Under the pieces are notes generated by a model that saw only the letters and a list, made by a program, of their open reading frames with translations, was not told the DNA's origin and searched no databases. The translations under genes and the position numbers were made by a program. 24,210 nucleotides of DNA from a virus, in IMG/VR virus record IMGVR_UViG_3300044730_000105, positions 1 through 24,210 of that record. One strand, written 5' to 3'. Positions 1 through 6,289 of the stretch are shown in pieces. How positions within the stretch are numbered: the first letter of the stretch is position 1; each line of letters starts with the position of its first letter.

Positions 1-134
1 ACGAGCACTCCTGCGAAGACGGCGAGTTCCCACGACGAGTATTTCTCTTCGGGGTTCTCTGGTCCTGTCATCCATAATCCAATCCACGCAGCCGTGCAGA
101 CTGCGAGCATCCAGATTTTCTCCATTGGTTTCAT
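1..134 (-). CDS. Small membrane protein, truncated at window edge
   Basis: A reading frame starts at an ATG (132-134) behind a strong ribosome binding site (AAAGGAGG) and runs off the left edge after 44 codons, so only the N-terminus is visible. Residues 7-22 (IWMLAVCTAAWIGLWM) form a likely membrane segment. A charged stretch (PENPEEKYSSW) follows, and then a second hydrophobic run begins (ELAVFAGVLV). This looks like a protein with two or more membrane spans. It starts 39 bases after the stop of the secreted lysozyme-like gene, which suggests co-transcription. A role in lysis as an extra holin is possible but is only an inference from hydrophobicity and position. Confidence 0.6.
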   Translation of the reverse strand, partial: MKPMEKIWMLAVCTAAWIGLWMTGPENPEEKYSSWELAVFAGVL

Positions 135-173
135 TGTGGCCCTCCTTTATGGGTTGAGTTCGACCTTACGGCA

Positions 174-701
174 TCATGGTGCGAGGGTGGTGGATGCTTT
201 CTCTGCGGTCGTCCACTGTGTCCAGCCGCCGTACTGCCAGATGGCGAGCGCGGCTCGTGCCGCTGTCTCGGGGTCGAGGAGGTCTTTGCAGGTGTTCACT
301 ATTTGCATCGCTTGCAGATAACCGTCTGGCCAATATCGGTTGGGTCGGCACCACGATTTCGTGTGGATTTGGAAGGCAGTCCATGAGACTCCCTTATCGC
401 CCCGAACCGAGTTGAGGCACCTGGACTCGAAGTAGGTGACTGCCCCGACCATCGGCAACTCTGCCTCCGGCCAGCCGACGTCCCGAGCCACGTCCATCCA
501 GCCTGGGCATGATTGCCCTTCAGACACTTCCAGAGCCCGTCTGGGCGGTGCTGCGGGCTTAGTGGGCTCGGTGACCGCTGGAAGCGTCTGGACGCTTCTG
601 GAGGGCTGTGGCGTGGTCTCTGGGGCTTCGGCTGCCATCGCAGGCATGAGCCCTAGGAGGGTGGCGATTGCGAGGATTGCGGCGGCGGTGACTGCTCTCA
701 T
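174..701 (-). CDS. Secreted lysozyme/transglycosylase-like protein
   Basis: The 175-residue product begins with a classic Sec signal peptide: Arg2, a hydrophobic core at about residues 4-20, and a likely cleavage site after AMA (residue 23). A Pro/Thr-rich linker (about 27-57) follows, then a compact domain (about 62-168). That domain carries a Glu in GAVTYFESRC (E92) and the run VSWTAFQIHTKSWC, the arrangement of lysozyme-like or lytic transglycosylase domains, where the Glu is the catalytic acid. Four Cys (65, 95, 118, 138) could form disulfides outside the cell. It probably cuts peptidoglycan in the envelope. It lies apart from the main endolysin, downstream of a 140-base gap. The family call is from motif appearance and moderate; the signal peptide is clear. 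Confidence 0.75.
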   Translation of the reverse strand: MRAVTAAAILAIATLLGLMPAMAAEAPETTPQPSRSVQTLPAVTEPTKPAAPPRRALEVSEGQSCPGWMDVARDVGWPEAELPMVGAVTYFESRCLNSVRGDKGVSWTAFQIHTKSWCRPNRYWPDGYLQAMQIVNTCKDLLDPETAARAALAIWQYGGWTQWTTAEKASTTLAP

Positions 702-729
702 CGAGGTCTCTTTTCGTGTGTAGTTATGA

Positions 730-757
730 CCGCACAGCCAAGGAGGAAACTGTGCGG
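730..757. other. Inverted repeat in the gap before the secreted lysozyme gene
   Basis: An 8-bp perfect stem (CCGCACAG at 730-737 with CTGTGCGG at 750-757) encloses a 12-base loop. On the minus strand the loop reads TTTCCTCCTTGG, complementary to a ribosome binding site. It lies in the 702-843 gap, 29 bases upstream of the lysozyme-like gene. There is no U-tract, so a rho-independent terminator is unlikely. It could be an mRNA stability or translation-control element, or chance. Confidence 0.3.
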
Positions 758-843
758 GGCGGTCGACTCGTGACGCCCGCCGAGGCCGAGGACCTGCCGG
801 TTCTCAGCCTAGTGGACGCCTCCTTGTGGTGTCCAAGAAAACC

Positions 844-1122
844 CTAGCGGAGGTCTGTTCGGGACACCAGCTTCACTTTCACAATCATTCCAACGGGTAT
901 GTGTGTCACGGAGTCGACCTGGTCGGTGCCTTCGATGCGTGATTGGTAGACGGTGACGTGGTCGGGTTTGCCGCCGTCGTGGGTGGGGATGAGCCAGCCG
1001 ACGGTGTGGACGAGGCACGGTTCGTGGTCAAGTTCGCCGATGACGAGCCAGCCGTCTTTGTCGCCGTGGGTGTCGTGCCACGAGACGATGGCGAGGGTGC
1101 CGAAGTCTTCTAGTCGAGCCAT
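844..1122 (-). CDS. Hypothetical phage protein
   Basis: A 92-residue soluble protein without a signal peptide or membrane span. It is rich in His, Asp and Trp in its first half (VSWHDTHGDKDGWLVIGELD) and ends in a beta-like run (HIPVGMIVKVKLVSRTDLR). The start overlaps the end of the metallophosphoesterase gene by 13 bases, so the two are translationally linked. I do not recognise a family with a known function. The alternating hydrophobic pattern suggests a small beta-barrel-like fold, which is an inference. It is the last gene before the largest intergenic gap of the window. Confidence 0.65.
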   Translation of the reverse strand: MARLEDFGTLAIVSWHDTHGDKDGWLVIGELDHEPCLVHTVGWLIPTHDGGKPDHVTVYQSRIEGTDQVDSVTHIPVGMIVKVKLVSRTDLR

Positions 1123-2108
1123 ACGACGTACTCCCCTGTGACGCGACCCTTCTCAGGGTCGATAAAGTGGAGGCGTTGCGACGGGCGGGACTGTGCCGCC
1201 AGGTGCTCTGCCGCATACGCATTTGAGCTCTCGGGGCTGCCTGTTATGAATACGCGATTTCCGTTGCCGATGGTTGCCGAAATTGGGTTGTGCCAGTGAC
1301 CCATGTAGCAGTCGTCGAACGGTGGTACGACGCCTGCTGCCCATGCGGAGACTCGTTTGATGATGCCGAACAGTGGAGTGCCTGAGTAGGTGCGGATTTC
1401 GTCGCCGTGCACAAGCAGCACTTTGTATGCGCCGATGGCGAAGTGTTGGTACCAGTTGTCTGATTGTTGCCAGGTGACGTGCCCGATGTCTTTGGTGCGG
1501 TCTTGCACTATCCGGTACGCCATGCGGTCTACGTTGTCGCCTTTGGGCATCGTGCCGTATTTGCCGATGCGTCCGTGGTTCCCGAACTCGCAGACGACAC
1601 GCACCTGCTCAAAGTTCTGAGCGAGCGTCCGGACGAGTTGTTCGATGATTCGTGCGCACTCAAATAACTGCTCAAACAGGTACGCCTCAATCTCGTACAC
1701 CTGTGACTCGTAGATGCCGACGCCTTCCACCATGTCGCCACCCAACATCAGGACAGCTTCTTTGACGGGGTGGTCTTGGCGTTGGATGCCGGTGATTTGC
1801 ACGACCTTGTCGGCGAACAACTCCATTCGTTTGCCGAGAGTGTCGATACCGAACGTGACGGTCTTTTTACCCAACTGCCAGTCGGTGGCGTGAATCAGCG
1901 CAACTTCGGCTTTCTTGCGTCGCTTATCCAAGGGAGGGCGCTTGACAGCGAGTCCTCGCCCAGATGCCCGAGCCGCCTCATAGGCAGCCGTGTAGACGGC
2001 GTTGACGAGGTCGTCGGTGCGTCGCTTGTTCGCCGCCGCCTCCTGCTGGGCTTTCTTGAGAAGTCGTTGGAGTTCGTCGAGTTCTCGCTGGTGGTCATAG
2101 GCGCTCAT
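1110..2108 (-). CDS. Mre11/SbcD-like metallophosphoesterase
   Basis: The 332-residue product carries the ordered motifs of calcineurin-like metallophosphoesterases: HATDWQLG (D76), LMLGGDMVEG (G124-D125), FGNHGR (N177-H178), LLVHGDE (H234) and MGHWHNP (H271, H273). These residues normally bind two metal ions and cut phosphodiester bonds; phage relatives are usually annotated as DNA repair exonucleases. The first motif, normally D-x-H, reads D-W-Q here (Q78), so one usual metal ligand is replaced. Residues 1-65 form a charged, probably coiled-coil N-terminal extension. The start overlaps the stop of the preceding small gene by 4 bases (ATGA), so that protein is a likely partner. The substrate is unknown; processing of phage or host DNA is plausible. 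Confidence 0.85.
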   Translation of the reverse strand: MSAYDHQRELDELQRLLKKAQQEAAANKRRTDDLVNAVYTAAYEAARASGRGLAVKRPPLDKRRKKAEVALIHATDWQLGKKTVTFGIDTLGKRMELFADKVVQITGIQRQDHPVKEAVLMLGGDMVEGVGIYESQVYEIEAYLFEQLFECARIIEQLVRTLAQNFEQVRVVCEFGNHGRIGKYGTMPKGDNVDRMAYRIVQDRTKDIGHVTWQQSDNWYQHFAIGAYKVLLVHGDEIRTYSGTPLFGIIKRVSAWAAGVVPPFDDCYMGHWHNPISATIGNGNRVFITGSPESSNAYAAEHLAAQSRPSQRLHFIDPEKGRVTGEYVVWLD

Positions 2109-2347
2109 TTGGTCGCCTGTTTCTGGACGTTTTCACGGATGCGTGAGAGTGCCGAATAGGAGATACTGAACCCTGTTGATTTGACGACACGGTGAATGAC
2201 CGATGTTGAAAAGTTTGCGTCTAGGCACGCTTTCTCAAAATCTTTCCAGCGTTCCTTGCCGAGATGCGCAGAAAGTTTGTCCTCCGTCTTTGCGACGTTA
2301 GGACGCTTTGCGGCCTCTGCTCTTACTGCCTCGAATAACTCTCCCAT
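2105..2347 (-). CDS. Small putative DNA-binding (HTH-like) protein
   Basis: An 80-residue, highly charged, helix-predicted protein. The start is set by a strong ribosome binding site (AAAGGAGG) 6 bases before the ATG, although this places the first 50 bases inside the end of the upstream gene. The C-terminal half (STSVIHRVVKSTGFSISYSA, then LSRIRENV) resembles a helix-turn-helix in which a helix is followed by a turn and a Ser/Arg-rich recognition helix. It overlaps the metallophosphoesterase gene by 4 bases, so the two are probably made together, perhaps as a DNA-targeting subunit and a nuclease. The DNA-binding role is inferred from residue pattern only. Confidence 0.7.
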   Translation of the reverse strand: MGELFEAVRAEAAKRPNVAKTEDKLSAHLGKERWKDFEKACLDANFSTSVIHRVVKSTGFSISYSALSRIRENVQKQATK

Positions 2348-2555
2348 TAGCAGCCTCCTTTAGGTGCCAGTCAATGTGCGAATCTACCTTACCTTCGACC
2401 CTGTCCATCGTGTGGGATACCCGCTGCAAGGCATCCATGACGATGCCGTGGTCACGACGGTTTTCCTTGCGGAACTGCTGGATGAGGGCGACGGTGATAC
2501 CGCCGACGGCGGCCACACCAGCGGCGATGACAAGAGCCCAAGCCTCAGTCAACAT
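2298..2555 (-). CDS. DUF2746-like membrane protein of the lysis region
   Basis: From the ATG at 2553-2555 the product has 85 residues. An N-terminal membrane segment (about 5-26, WALVIAAGVAAVGGITVALI) is followed by a charged amphipathic region (RKENRRDHGIVMDALQRV through KVDSHIDWHLKE) and a basic tail. This layout, with the HxxVMDAL and KVDxHIDWH patterns, matches DUF2746-type proteins found beside endolysin and holin genes in actinobacteriophages. A start 42 bases upstream is in frame, but the internal Met sits directly before the hydrophobic segment and has an AGGA-like site. The gene overlaps the endolysin stop by 11 bases. It may assist membrane permeabilisation; that role is inferred. 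Confidence 0.75.
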   Translation of the reverse strand: MLTEAWALVIAAGVAAVGGITVALIQQFRKENRRDHGIVMDALQRVSHTMDRVEGKVDSHIDWHLKEAANGRVIRGSKSRGRKAS

Positions 2556-3051
2556 CGGCTTCCTGCTTACCTGCGGCGATAGCGGCGAACTTGTCAATGT
2601 ATGCCTGAGCGTCGTCGGCGAACTTCGGGCTTATCTCAACATGTATCCAGTCGCCCGGCACACCCGAGATGGTCTTGGTCGTGTAGTCCTGCCAAGTGCC
2701 GCGGTCGCATCGCCACCCTCGACCGTGACCGTGCTTGCCTGGTGCGTAGTCGAGGATGCATTCAATGTGCAGACGCTTCCAGTTGGCGACCAGAAAATCC
2801 ATCATCGCTTCAGCGTGTTTGCGTCCATCGGCTTTGCCGAGTTTGCCAACCTTGCGGTAGGAGAGGTCGACGGCACGCCCTGTTGCGTGAACGCTCAACG
2901 ATTCTTTGCCGCGCATGTTACGCACAACCCAAGTCCCGTTGTTCCAGAGCGCGCCGTCAGAAAGTTTCGTGACCTGACGAACGAACTCTTCAAGGCCTGC
3001 CCGTTTGCCGTTGGATGCACCGTCTTTGGTGCCGGTGTACGGGCGAGTCAT
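2545..3051 (-). CDS. Endolysin, M15/VanY-type peptidase
   Basis: Starting at the ATG 4 bases after the upstream stop gives 168 residues. A longer in-frame start at 3102 would add a poly-Arg, antisense-looking leader and is rejected. The zinc peptidase motifs SVHATGRAVDLS (H55, D62) and DWIHVEIS (H137) are the S-x-H-x6-D and W-x-H signature of D-Ala-D-Ala carboxypeptidase and L-Ala-D-Glu endopeptidase families (M15). The enzyme would cleave peptide cross-links or stems in peptidoglycan to release progeny. There is no signal peptide, so it should need a holin, and two holin candidates lie directly upstream. No separate cell-wall-binding domain is visible; the C-terminal 30 residues are too short for a typical one. 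Confidence 0.88.
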   Translation of the reverse strand: MTRPYTGTKDGASNGKRAGLEEFVRQVTKLSDGALWNNGTWVVRNMRGKESLSVHATGRAVDLSYRKVGKLGKADGRKHAEAMMDFLVANWKRLHIECILDYAPGKHGHGRGWRCDRGTWQDYTTKTISGVPGDWIHVEISPKFADDAQAYIDKFAAIAAGKQEADVD

Positions 3052-3055
3052 AGCG

Positions 3056-3328
3056 CTACTTCTTCTTCGTCGGCGCTTTGCCGAACGCTTCAGCAATCTC
3101 ATCGCTCGTCAACTCTCCGTCAGTGGATGCGGCTGCCAGCTTCTGCACGACCTGAATCACGGCCATAAACCCAGCCAACGCCGCAGCCTTACCGACACTG
3201 ACGCCGAGCACCGCGCCACCCGTCACCGCAGGAAGGGCGTTGGCAAGGAAGAGGGAGAAGAGGCGTTGCCCTAAGTCTAAGAACTTGGCCATCGTCGGGT
3301 TGGATTTGATGTTCACGTCAGTTGTCAC
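3056..3328 (-). CDS. Putative holin
   Basis: A 90-residue protein with a long hydrophobic region (about 24-62: LFSLFLANALPAV, then GGAVLGVSVGKAAALAGFMA and VIQVV), enough for one or two membrane spans, and a charged C-terminus (STDGELTSDEIAEAFGKAPTKKK). Size, layout and its place immediately upstream of the endolysin are those of an actinophage holin. The GTG start overlaps the stop of the previous gene by 11 bases and has a GGGAGAG site upstream. An internal ATG at codon 13 lacks a ribosome binding site. A dual-start holin/antiholin arrangement is conceivable but not shown. Confidence 0.78.
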   Translation of the reverse strand: MTTDVNIKSNPTMAKFLDLGQRLFSLFLANALPAVTGGAVLGVSVGKAAALAGFMAVIQVVQKLAAASTDGELTSDEIAEAFGKAPTKKK

Positions 3329-3485
3329 TGTTCTCTCCCTGTGAGGTCAGCCACAAGTGTAGTGAAACCACTATCGCCGTAACCACAGAAGCACGAAGCA
3401 ACGTAGAACCAGTCAATGTCAACAACACCATCACCGTGCCAGCCCACGTCCACACGTTCTCCACCAAGTATTCACGCCACTTCAT
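3318..3485 (-). CDS. Small two-span membrane protein, holin candidate
   Basis: A 55-residue frame starts at ATG 3485, whose bases overlap the TGA of the upstream gene (ATGA), and ends inside the start of the next gene. A GGAGACGACG ribosome binding site precedes it. The product has hydrophobic runs at about 11-30 (VWTWAGTVMVLLTLTGSTLL) and 32-47 (ASVVTAIVVSLHLWLT), a charged N-terminus (MKWREYLVEN) and a polar C-terminus. Two spans in under 60 residues, next to another holin and the endolysin, fit a small class II-type holin or an antiholin. It is supported by tight stop/start coupling on both sides. Confidence 0.75.
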   Translation of the reverse strand: MKWREYLVENVWTWAGTVMVLLTLTGSTLLRASVVTAIVVSLHLWLTSQGENSDN

Positions 3486-3721
3486 CGTCGTCTCCTGGTC
3501 GCTGGTGCGACCACCGTCAACAACACAACCGCGTTGACGGTCTTTCGTTGTTCTTCAGTTATGCGTGACCCGTCAGGCAGCCACGAGGCTTTGCATTCAT
3601 ACGCCCACTCCCAAGGTGGCTGCGTATCAACCTCACGGCATTCGAGCTCTTGCGCTCGTGCCGGGGATGCAAAAAAGACTAGAAGGAGGGCGGGAAGGAG
3701 GACGAATGCCTTACTCGGCAT
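3482..3721 (-). CDS. Small secreted protein with signal peptide
   Basis: A 79-residue protein with a clear Sec signal peptide: Lys4, hydrophobic core FVLLPALLLVFFA, and cleavage likely after ARA (residue 23). The mature part is short and contains two Cys (C28 and C43) flanking Trp-rich sequence (PPWEWAYECKASW), followed by a hydrophobic run (VNAVVLLTVVA) and an Arg tail. It starts 11 bases inside the upstream gene and ends in an ATGA overlap with the two-span protein, so it belongs to the lysis transcript. It has no lipobox Cys, so it is not an obvious o-spanin. It may act in the envelope during lysis or superinfection, but I do not recognise the family. Confidence 0.68.
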   Translation of the reverse strand: MPSKAFVLLPALLLVFFASPARAQELECREVDTQPPWEWAYECKASWLPDGSRITEEQRKTVNAVVLLTVVAPATRRRR

Positions 3722-3959
3722 CCCCTACAACCGGCGAAACGAACTCGTCAAGCTCAGCGTCGTACTTATCGCCGATGCCTGCGTACTTTCCGCGTCGGCT
3801 ACCCGTGTACGAAGTATCCAGCCAAGTGCCAGCCAACCCGATGCTGTTGCAGTACGCGGTTACCGCTTCGTGAGTATCGCCCTGATGTGGGATGACGATG
3901 ACTTCACGAACGATTCCGTTCTCGTCAATTCGTGCTGCGTGTGCGTTGTGGTATGCCAT
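3711..3959 (-). CDS. Small conserved fibre-region protein
   Basis: An 82-residue soluble protein starting at an ATG behind an AAAGGAAA site. The central sequence GTWLDTSYTGSRRGKYAGIG, followed by DKYDAELDEF, resembles a small protein often seen beside tail fibre genes in environmental phages (pattern W-x-x-TSY, R, A-G-I-G-x-x-YD, D-x-F). Its function is not established. It lies between the glycine-rich adhesin genes and the lysis genes, so a virion or fibre-assembly role is the best guess. It overlaps the following gene by 11 bases. Confidence 0.68.
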   Translation of the reverse strand: MAYHNAHAARIDENGIVREVIVIPHQGDTHEAVTAYCNSIGLAGTWLDTSYTGSRRGKYAGIGDKYDAELDEFVSPVVGDAE

Positions 3960-3979
3960 GTGTTTATTTCCTTTTGTAA

Positions 3980-4831
3980 TTAGACCCTGAACCGAACATA
4001 AACAATACCCGAACCGCCGTTGCCGCCGTTGCCGTTGTTGCCGCCGCCACCGCCACCGCCACCTTGATTTGCTGTTCCATTACTACCAGCAACATTTTGC
4101 GTATTGGAACCGTTTCCACCACCATTTGTTCCGCTTCCTGCAACGCCGCTATTGAGGTGATACGCACCGCCGCCACCGCCGCCACCTATCAGGGTTGATG
4201 CGCCGCCAATAAAACCGTTGATTTCAACACCTGCGCCACCATTGCCTGCCGTTGCTCCACTTGTGTTGGCACCTGCACCACCGCTACCAGCGCCACCCGC
4301 CGCTGGTCTTCCAGCGTTTGCGCTTGCGTTTCCACCCGCGAAACCGATAGATGACCAAGTAGTTCCGCCACCAGTGTAGGTTCCATTGCCGCCTGCGCCA
4401 CCGCCGCACAATCCCGCTAATCCATTTGCTTCTGAGGTTGCGCCGCCAGATGAACCGCCAATGCCAGTGTTATCGACACCAGAAAAGTTTCCAGCCCCAC
4501 CCCACGTTTGAGTCGTTGAACCTGAGCCACCAGCACCAATCGTCACCGTCGCATTAGCACTTAGGTACATGGTTTGTTGGATTTTTCCGCCACCTGCGCC
4601 ACCGCCACCCATGTTGTAAGCCGCACCTGACCCGCCGCCAACAATGAAAACATCAAACAGACCAGCCTTAGAAACAGTCAGGGTTCCTGATGCGGAGAAT
4701 GTGAGAAGCGTGTAGTTGACACCGCTAACCGTCACGCTTGACGAACTACCACCTGTTGCTGTTCCGTAAGCCATCACAGGCACGGTGTCTGTTGTCTGCG
4801 ATGAGACATAGCCAAGATAAGAACGAGTCAT
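3980..4831 (-). CDS. Glycine-rich adhesin-like tail protein (copy B)
   Basis: A 283-residue protein with an N-terminal beta-like domain (about 1-75: RSYLGYVSSQTTDTVPVMA, then YTLLTFSASGTLTVSKAGLF and DVFIVGGGSG) followed by about 200 residues dominated by Gly with Ala, Ser, Asn and Thr, and a closing strand GGSGIVYVRFRV. Long GGxGG tracts can form polyglycine-II lattices, as known for the tip of some phage adhesins such as the S16 gp38 type. That makes it a candidate receptor-binding protein or tail decoration. It is a diverged paralogue of the gene directly upstream: the same N-terminal motif, the same C-terminal strand and a different glycine-rich middle. The start lies 1 base after the upstream stop. 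The adhesin function is inferred. Confidence 0.8.
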   Translation of the reverse strand: MTRSYLGYVSSQTTDTVPVMAYGTATGGSSSSVTVSGVNYTLLTFSASGTLTVSKAGLFDVFIVGGGSGAAYNMGGGGAGGGKIQQTMYLSANATVTIGAGGSGSTTQTWGGAGNFSGVDNTGIGGSSGGATSEANGLAGLCGGGAGGNGTYTGGGTTWSSIGFAGGNASANAGRPAAGGAGSGGAGANTSGATAGNGGAGVEINGFIGGASTLIGGGGGGGAYHLNSGVAGSGTNGGGNGSNTQNVAGSNGTANQGGGGGGGGNNGNGGNGGSGIVYVRFRV

Positions 4832-4832
4832 G

Positions 4833-5642
4833 TCAGTTAGTCCTCACTCGAACGATAACGATGCCAGAACCGCCAGCCGCACCAGCAGTGTTGCCACCAC
4901 CGCCACCGCCGCCTGTATTGGCTGAACCTGCTGTGCCTGTTGTCGTTGAGCCAGCACCACCGCCACCTGTGCCACCAGCACCACCCGACGAAGTACCGCC
5001 GCCGCCGCCACCACCAGCACGAGTCGTTGCAGAGTTATTCAGTGAAGTAGAAGTTCCTGCGCCGCCAGCACCACCGTTGTTCGTCGTCGCATTTGTACCG
5101 ACTGCTGATGCGCCGCCGCCGCCACCGCCGCCACCACTGATGCCCGTACCACCCGTGTTACCTTGACCAGAGATACCTGCGCCGCCGCCTAGACGACCAC
5201 CGCCACCAGAACCGCCAGCCAAACCCACAGGGTCAGTGCTGTTAGAACTTGTACCGCCGCCGCCACCGACTGCGGTGTAAGAACCGATAAGCGAAGATGT
5301 GCCGTTGAAACCGAAACTTGTATCACCAGCACCGCCACTGCCGATAGTCACCGTCAAAGTGCCAGCAGGCAGATAAGCGTCAGTCACTTGTAGATGACCG
5401 CCAGCACCGCCGCCACCACGTTGAGAACCGCCACCACCGCCGCCAACGATGAGCAAATCAGCAAGACCAGCACGAGTCACCGTCAAAGTACCTGACGCAG
5501 TAAAAGTCAGATACTTGTAGTCGATACTGCCCGAAGTGTAAGTACCCGTCGCCGTGTCAGAAAAGTTGGCGTTCGCCAGCGTAGAAACAGCCTGCGTCGT
5601 CAGCGACGACACATAACCGAGTTGCCGACGAGCCGTAGCCAT
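4833..5642 (-). CDS. Glycine-rich adhesin-like tail protein (copy A)
   Basis: A 269-residue protein of the same layout as the next gene downstream: N-terminal RRQLGYVSSLTTQAVSTLA, a beta segment YKYLTFTASGTLTVTRAGLA with LLIVGGGGGG, a glycine-rich body with several runs of seven or eight Gly, and the closing strand GGSGIVIVRVRTN. The shared LGYVSS, LTF(S/T)ASGTLTV and GGSGIV(I/Y)VR blocks show tandem duplication. Such glycine-rich domains are known at the tips of phage fibres, where they contact cell-surface receptors. The codon string reads as a proline-rich frame on the other strand, which is a shadow. Placement after the baseplate genes supports a tail-tip location. Confidence 0.8.
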   Translation of the reverse strand: MATARRQLGYVSSLTTQAVSTLANANFSDTATGTYTSGSIDYKYLTFTASGTLTVTRAGLADLLIVGGGGGGSQRGGGGAGGHLQVTDAYLPAGTLTVTIGSGGAGDTSFGFNGTSSLIGSYTAVGGGGGTSSNSTDPVGLAGGSGGGGRLGGGAGISGQGNTGGTGISGGGGGGGGASAVGTNATTNNGGAGGAGTSTSLNNSATTRAGGGGGGGTSSGGAGGTGGGGAGSTTTGTAGSANTGGGGGGGNTAGAAGGSGIVIVRVRTN

Positions 5643-5645
5643 CAG

Positions 5646-6008
5646 TTACGCCGTAATCTGATTGACGAACCCGTGGATTACAACAACGTCAGCCGTTGCC
5701 GCAAAGGCGCGGACGACGAGCGGAGTTGCGTTGCCTTTGATGACGAGACCTGGGATGACAGTCACCAAACCTGCTTCAGGCAACACGGTCAATTCGATGA
5801 GGTCATCCGGAGAAGATGTGCTTCCCCACTCGATGGTCAATTTGACGTTTGACGCAGAGGTGTTCACTGCGTACAACCAGATTTCGTCGTAGGTCGTGGC
5901 CGTGGCCGAACCTGTGTGAATGGTCGTGCCGGCAGTTGCGGTTGCCGCAACTTTGATGCCGCGACCATCCGTTGAACCGCTCAATTTGACTTTGCCGTAT
6001 GTTGCCAT
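5646..6008 (-). CDS. Conserved virion protein, fibre region
   Basis: A 120-residue, beta-rich protein beginning at an ATG behind an AGGAAGG site. The N-terminal half (KVKLSGSTDGRGIKVAATAT, AGTTIH, then DEIWLYAVNTSASNVKLTIE) and the hydrophobic C-terminus suggest a single beta-sandwich. Similar small proteins sit between baseplate and fibre genes in many environmental tailed phages and are usually called structural proteins of unknown function. The start and stop lie within 10 bases of the neighbours, so it is made with the fibre genes. A trimeric fibre or hub accessory role is likely but unproven. Confidence 0.72.
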   Translation of the reverse strand: MATYGKVKLSGSTDGRGIKVAATATAGTTIHTGSATATTYDEIWLYAVNTSASNVKLTIEWGSTSSPDDLIELTVLPEAGLVTVIPGLVIKGNATPLVVRAFAATADVVVIHGFVNQITA

Positions 6009-6017
6009 GTTTCCTTC

Positions 6018-6281
6018 CTAACTGAATACTTGCACTTGGAGAATGTCTGCGCCGCCACCGATAGCAACCCACGCTGAACCGTCGTAGACCTGCACTTGGT
6101 TCAAGTCCAGAAGGTACGAAACTTCGCCCTCTTCGAGTGTCGGTTCGCCTGCGCCACCGTAAGCGTTCGTTCTTGCTGTTGCGTCTGCAAAGACTTTGAC
6201 GCCTCGCATCAAGTATTGGTTGACGTTTGCGGCTGTGACTACTTCGCCGCTCGTCCAAAGCTTGGTTCCTGTGTTGGCCAT
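6018..6281 (-). CDS. Small tail/fibre structural protein
   Basis: An 87-residue protein with the recurring phage pattern LWTSGEVVTAANVNQYLMRG in the first 30 residues, and EEGEVSYLLDLNQVQVYDGS followed by AWVAI near the end. The pattern W-x-x-G-E-V-V-T-A-A-x-V-N is common in short structural proteins located just after baseplate or minor tail proteins in actinophages. The last motif resembles strands that pack onto a fibre or host-binding domain. Its exact function is unknown. It starts 9 bases after the baseplate gene. Confidence 0.72.
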   Translation of the reverse strand: MANTGTKLWTSGEVVTAANVNQYLMRGVKVFADATARTNAYGGAGEPTLEEGEVSYLLDLNQVQVYDGSAWVAIGGGADILQVQVFS

Positions 6282-6289
6282 ACGGGTGC

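Noticed and set aside
752-847. Possible 31-codon plus-strand gene (GTG at 752) after AGGAGG
   Set aside because: The AGGAGG is the loop of an inverted repeat, all other genes are on the minus strand, and the product has no recognisable feature.
3052-3102. Longer N-terminus for the endolysin (17 extra residues)
   Set aside because: The extension is a poly-Arg/Lys leader lying inside the holin gene; the ATG at 3051 follows the holin stop by 4 bases.
2308-3168. Plus-strand frame of 286 codons opposite the lysis genes
   Set aside because: It spans several well-supported minus-strand genes and shows no domain or initiation signal.
4738-5166. Plus-strand proline-rich reading frame of 142 codons
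   Set aside because: It is the antisense shadow of the Gly codons (GGC, GGT read as GCC, ACC) of the minus-strand adhesin genes and has no ribosome binding site.
3980-5642. Collagen-like or PE-PGRS-like host protein for the glycine-rich genes
   Set aside because: No G-x-y triplet periodicity and no PE motif; position after baseplate genes and the shared phage-type N-terminus favour tail adhesins.
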